A DNA stretch of 22,658 nt from Opitutales bacterium (GTDB taxonomy: Bacteria; Verrucomicrobiota; Verrucomicrobiia; Opitutales; UBA2987). This document shows positions 22,622 through 22,658 of this stretch, piece by piece. The stretch is taken from NCBI GenBank assembly GCA_021772555.1, contig JAJFLT010000275.1, positions 1 through 22,658 on the forward strand. Direction: 5' to 3'. The notes beneath the pieces are model-generated. The model was not told where the DNA came from. It was given only the letters and a program-made list of their open reading frames with translations, and searched no databases. The translations under genes were made by a program, and so were the position numbers. Within the stretch, counting starts at the first letter, position 1, and the number at the start of each line of letters is the position of its first letter.

Positions 22622-22658
22622 ATGAGCGAAGTAGGACTTGTGCCATTTGCCAAAATAG
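22622..22658 (+). CDS. Possible start of an unidentified gene (right edge)
   Basis: From ATG 22622 twelve codons (M-S-E-V-G-L-V-P-F-A-K-I) stay open to the window end, with AGG about 10 nt upstream. Too short to identify, and chance is possible. Confidence 0.25.
   Translation, partial: MSEVGLVPFAKI

Noticed and set aside
22305..22646. 113-aa minus-strand frame in the repeat region
   Set aside because: It runs across both inverted ends and the hairpin core of the MITE-like unit and looks like no protein family.

Overview
This 22.7-kb window is bacterial chromosome, roughly mid-50s % GC in the coding parts (estimated by eye). It holds about twenty protein genes and no rRNA, tRNA or CRISPR array that I could see. 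The gene set points tentatively to the Verrucomicrobiota/PVC group. The hints are a prepilin-type N-terminus at the left edge, a stand-alone ovothiol-type methyltransferase, a URO-D-fold methyltransferase-like protein, a secreted BNR sialidase-like protein, an HPr with a regulatory serine, and dispersed CACAGATTA- and CAGGTGTCAG-type inverted repeats. Many starts (3544, 4151, 6442, 9818, 21865, 22230) lack a clear Shine-Dalgarno sequence. The taxonomic call is inference.

Left part (1-6.3 kb): the first 22 codons of a pseudopilin leave the left edge on the minus strand. A doubtful 85-aa reading frame follows, then a MazG-like nucleotide pyrophosphohydrolase. Next is a minus-strand pair of a SulP anion transporter and leucyl/phenylalanyl-tRNA-protein transferase (aat), and then plus-strand genes for a VUT-family queuosine-precursor transporter and RecQ. 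The recQ gene is complete from Walker A to HRDC in a single frame except for one TAA at codon 85.

Middle (6.4-16 kb): an M29-type metallo-aminopeptidase-like gene overlaps by 4 nt a gene for a 4-mercaptohistidine (ovothiol) N1-methyltransferase-like protein. A 314-nt gene-free stretch with hairpins and a dispersed inverted repeat comes next. Glutamyl-queuosine tRNA(Asp) synthetase, a RhlE-like DEAD-box helicase and a MazF/PemK-type toxin-antitoxin pair follow. Then come HPr and an MsbA-like ABC exporter on the minus strand, and a SatP acetate transporter followed 11 nt later by a URO-D-like protein. The SatP gene has a near-consensus promoter and a leader hairpin.

Right part (16-22.7 kb): a secreted BNR sialidase-like protein and a secreted M16 zinc protease lie in tandem on the minus strand. 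They are followed by a VapBC-type pair, a class III nucleotidyl cyclase fused to a C-terminal membrane region, and an orphan HicB-like antitoxin. The last 800 bp are repeat-rich: a 94-bp inverted repeat and a 271-bp MITE-like element with perfect 17-bp terminal inverted repeats. The strongest leads are the interrupted recQ, the M29/ovothiol-methyltransferase pair, the satP leader with its URO-D partner, the membrane-anchored cyclase and the MITE-like element.
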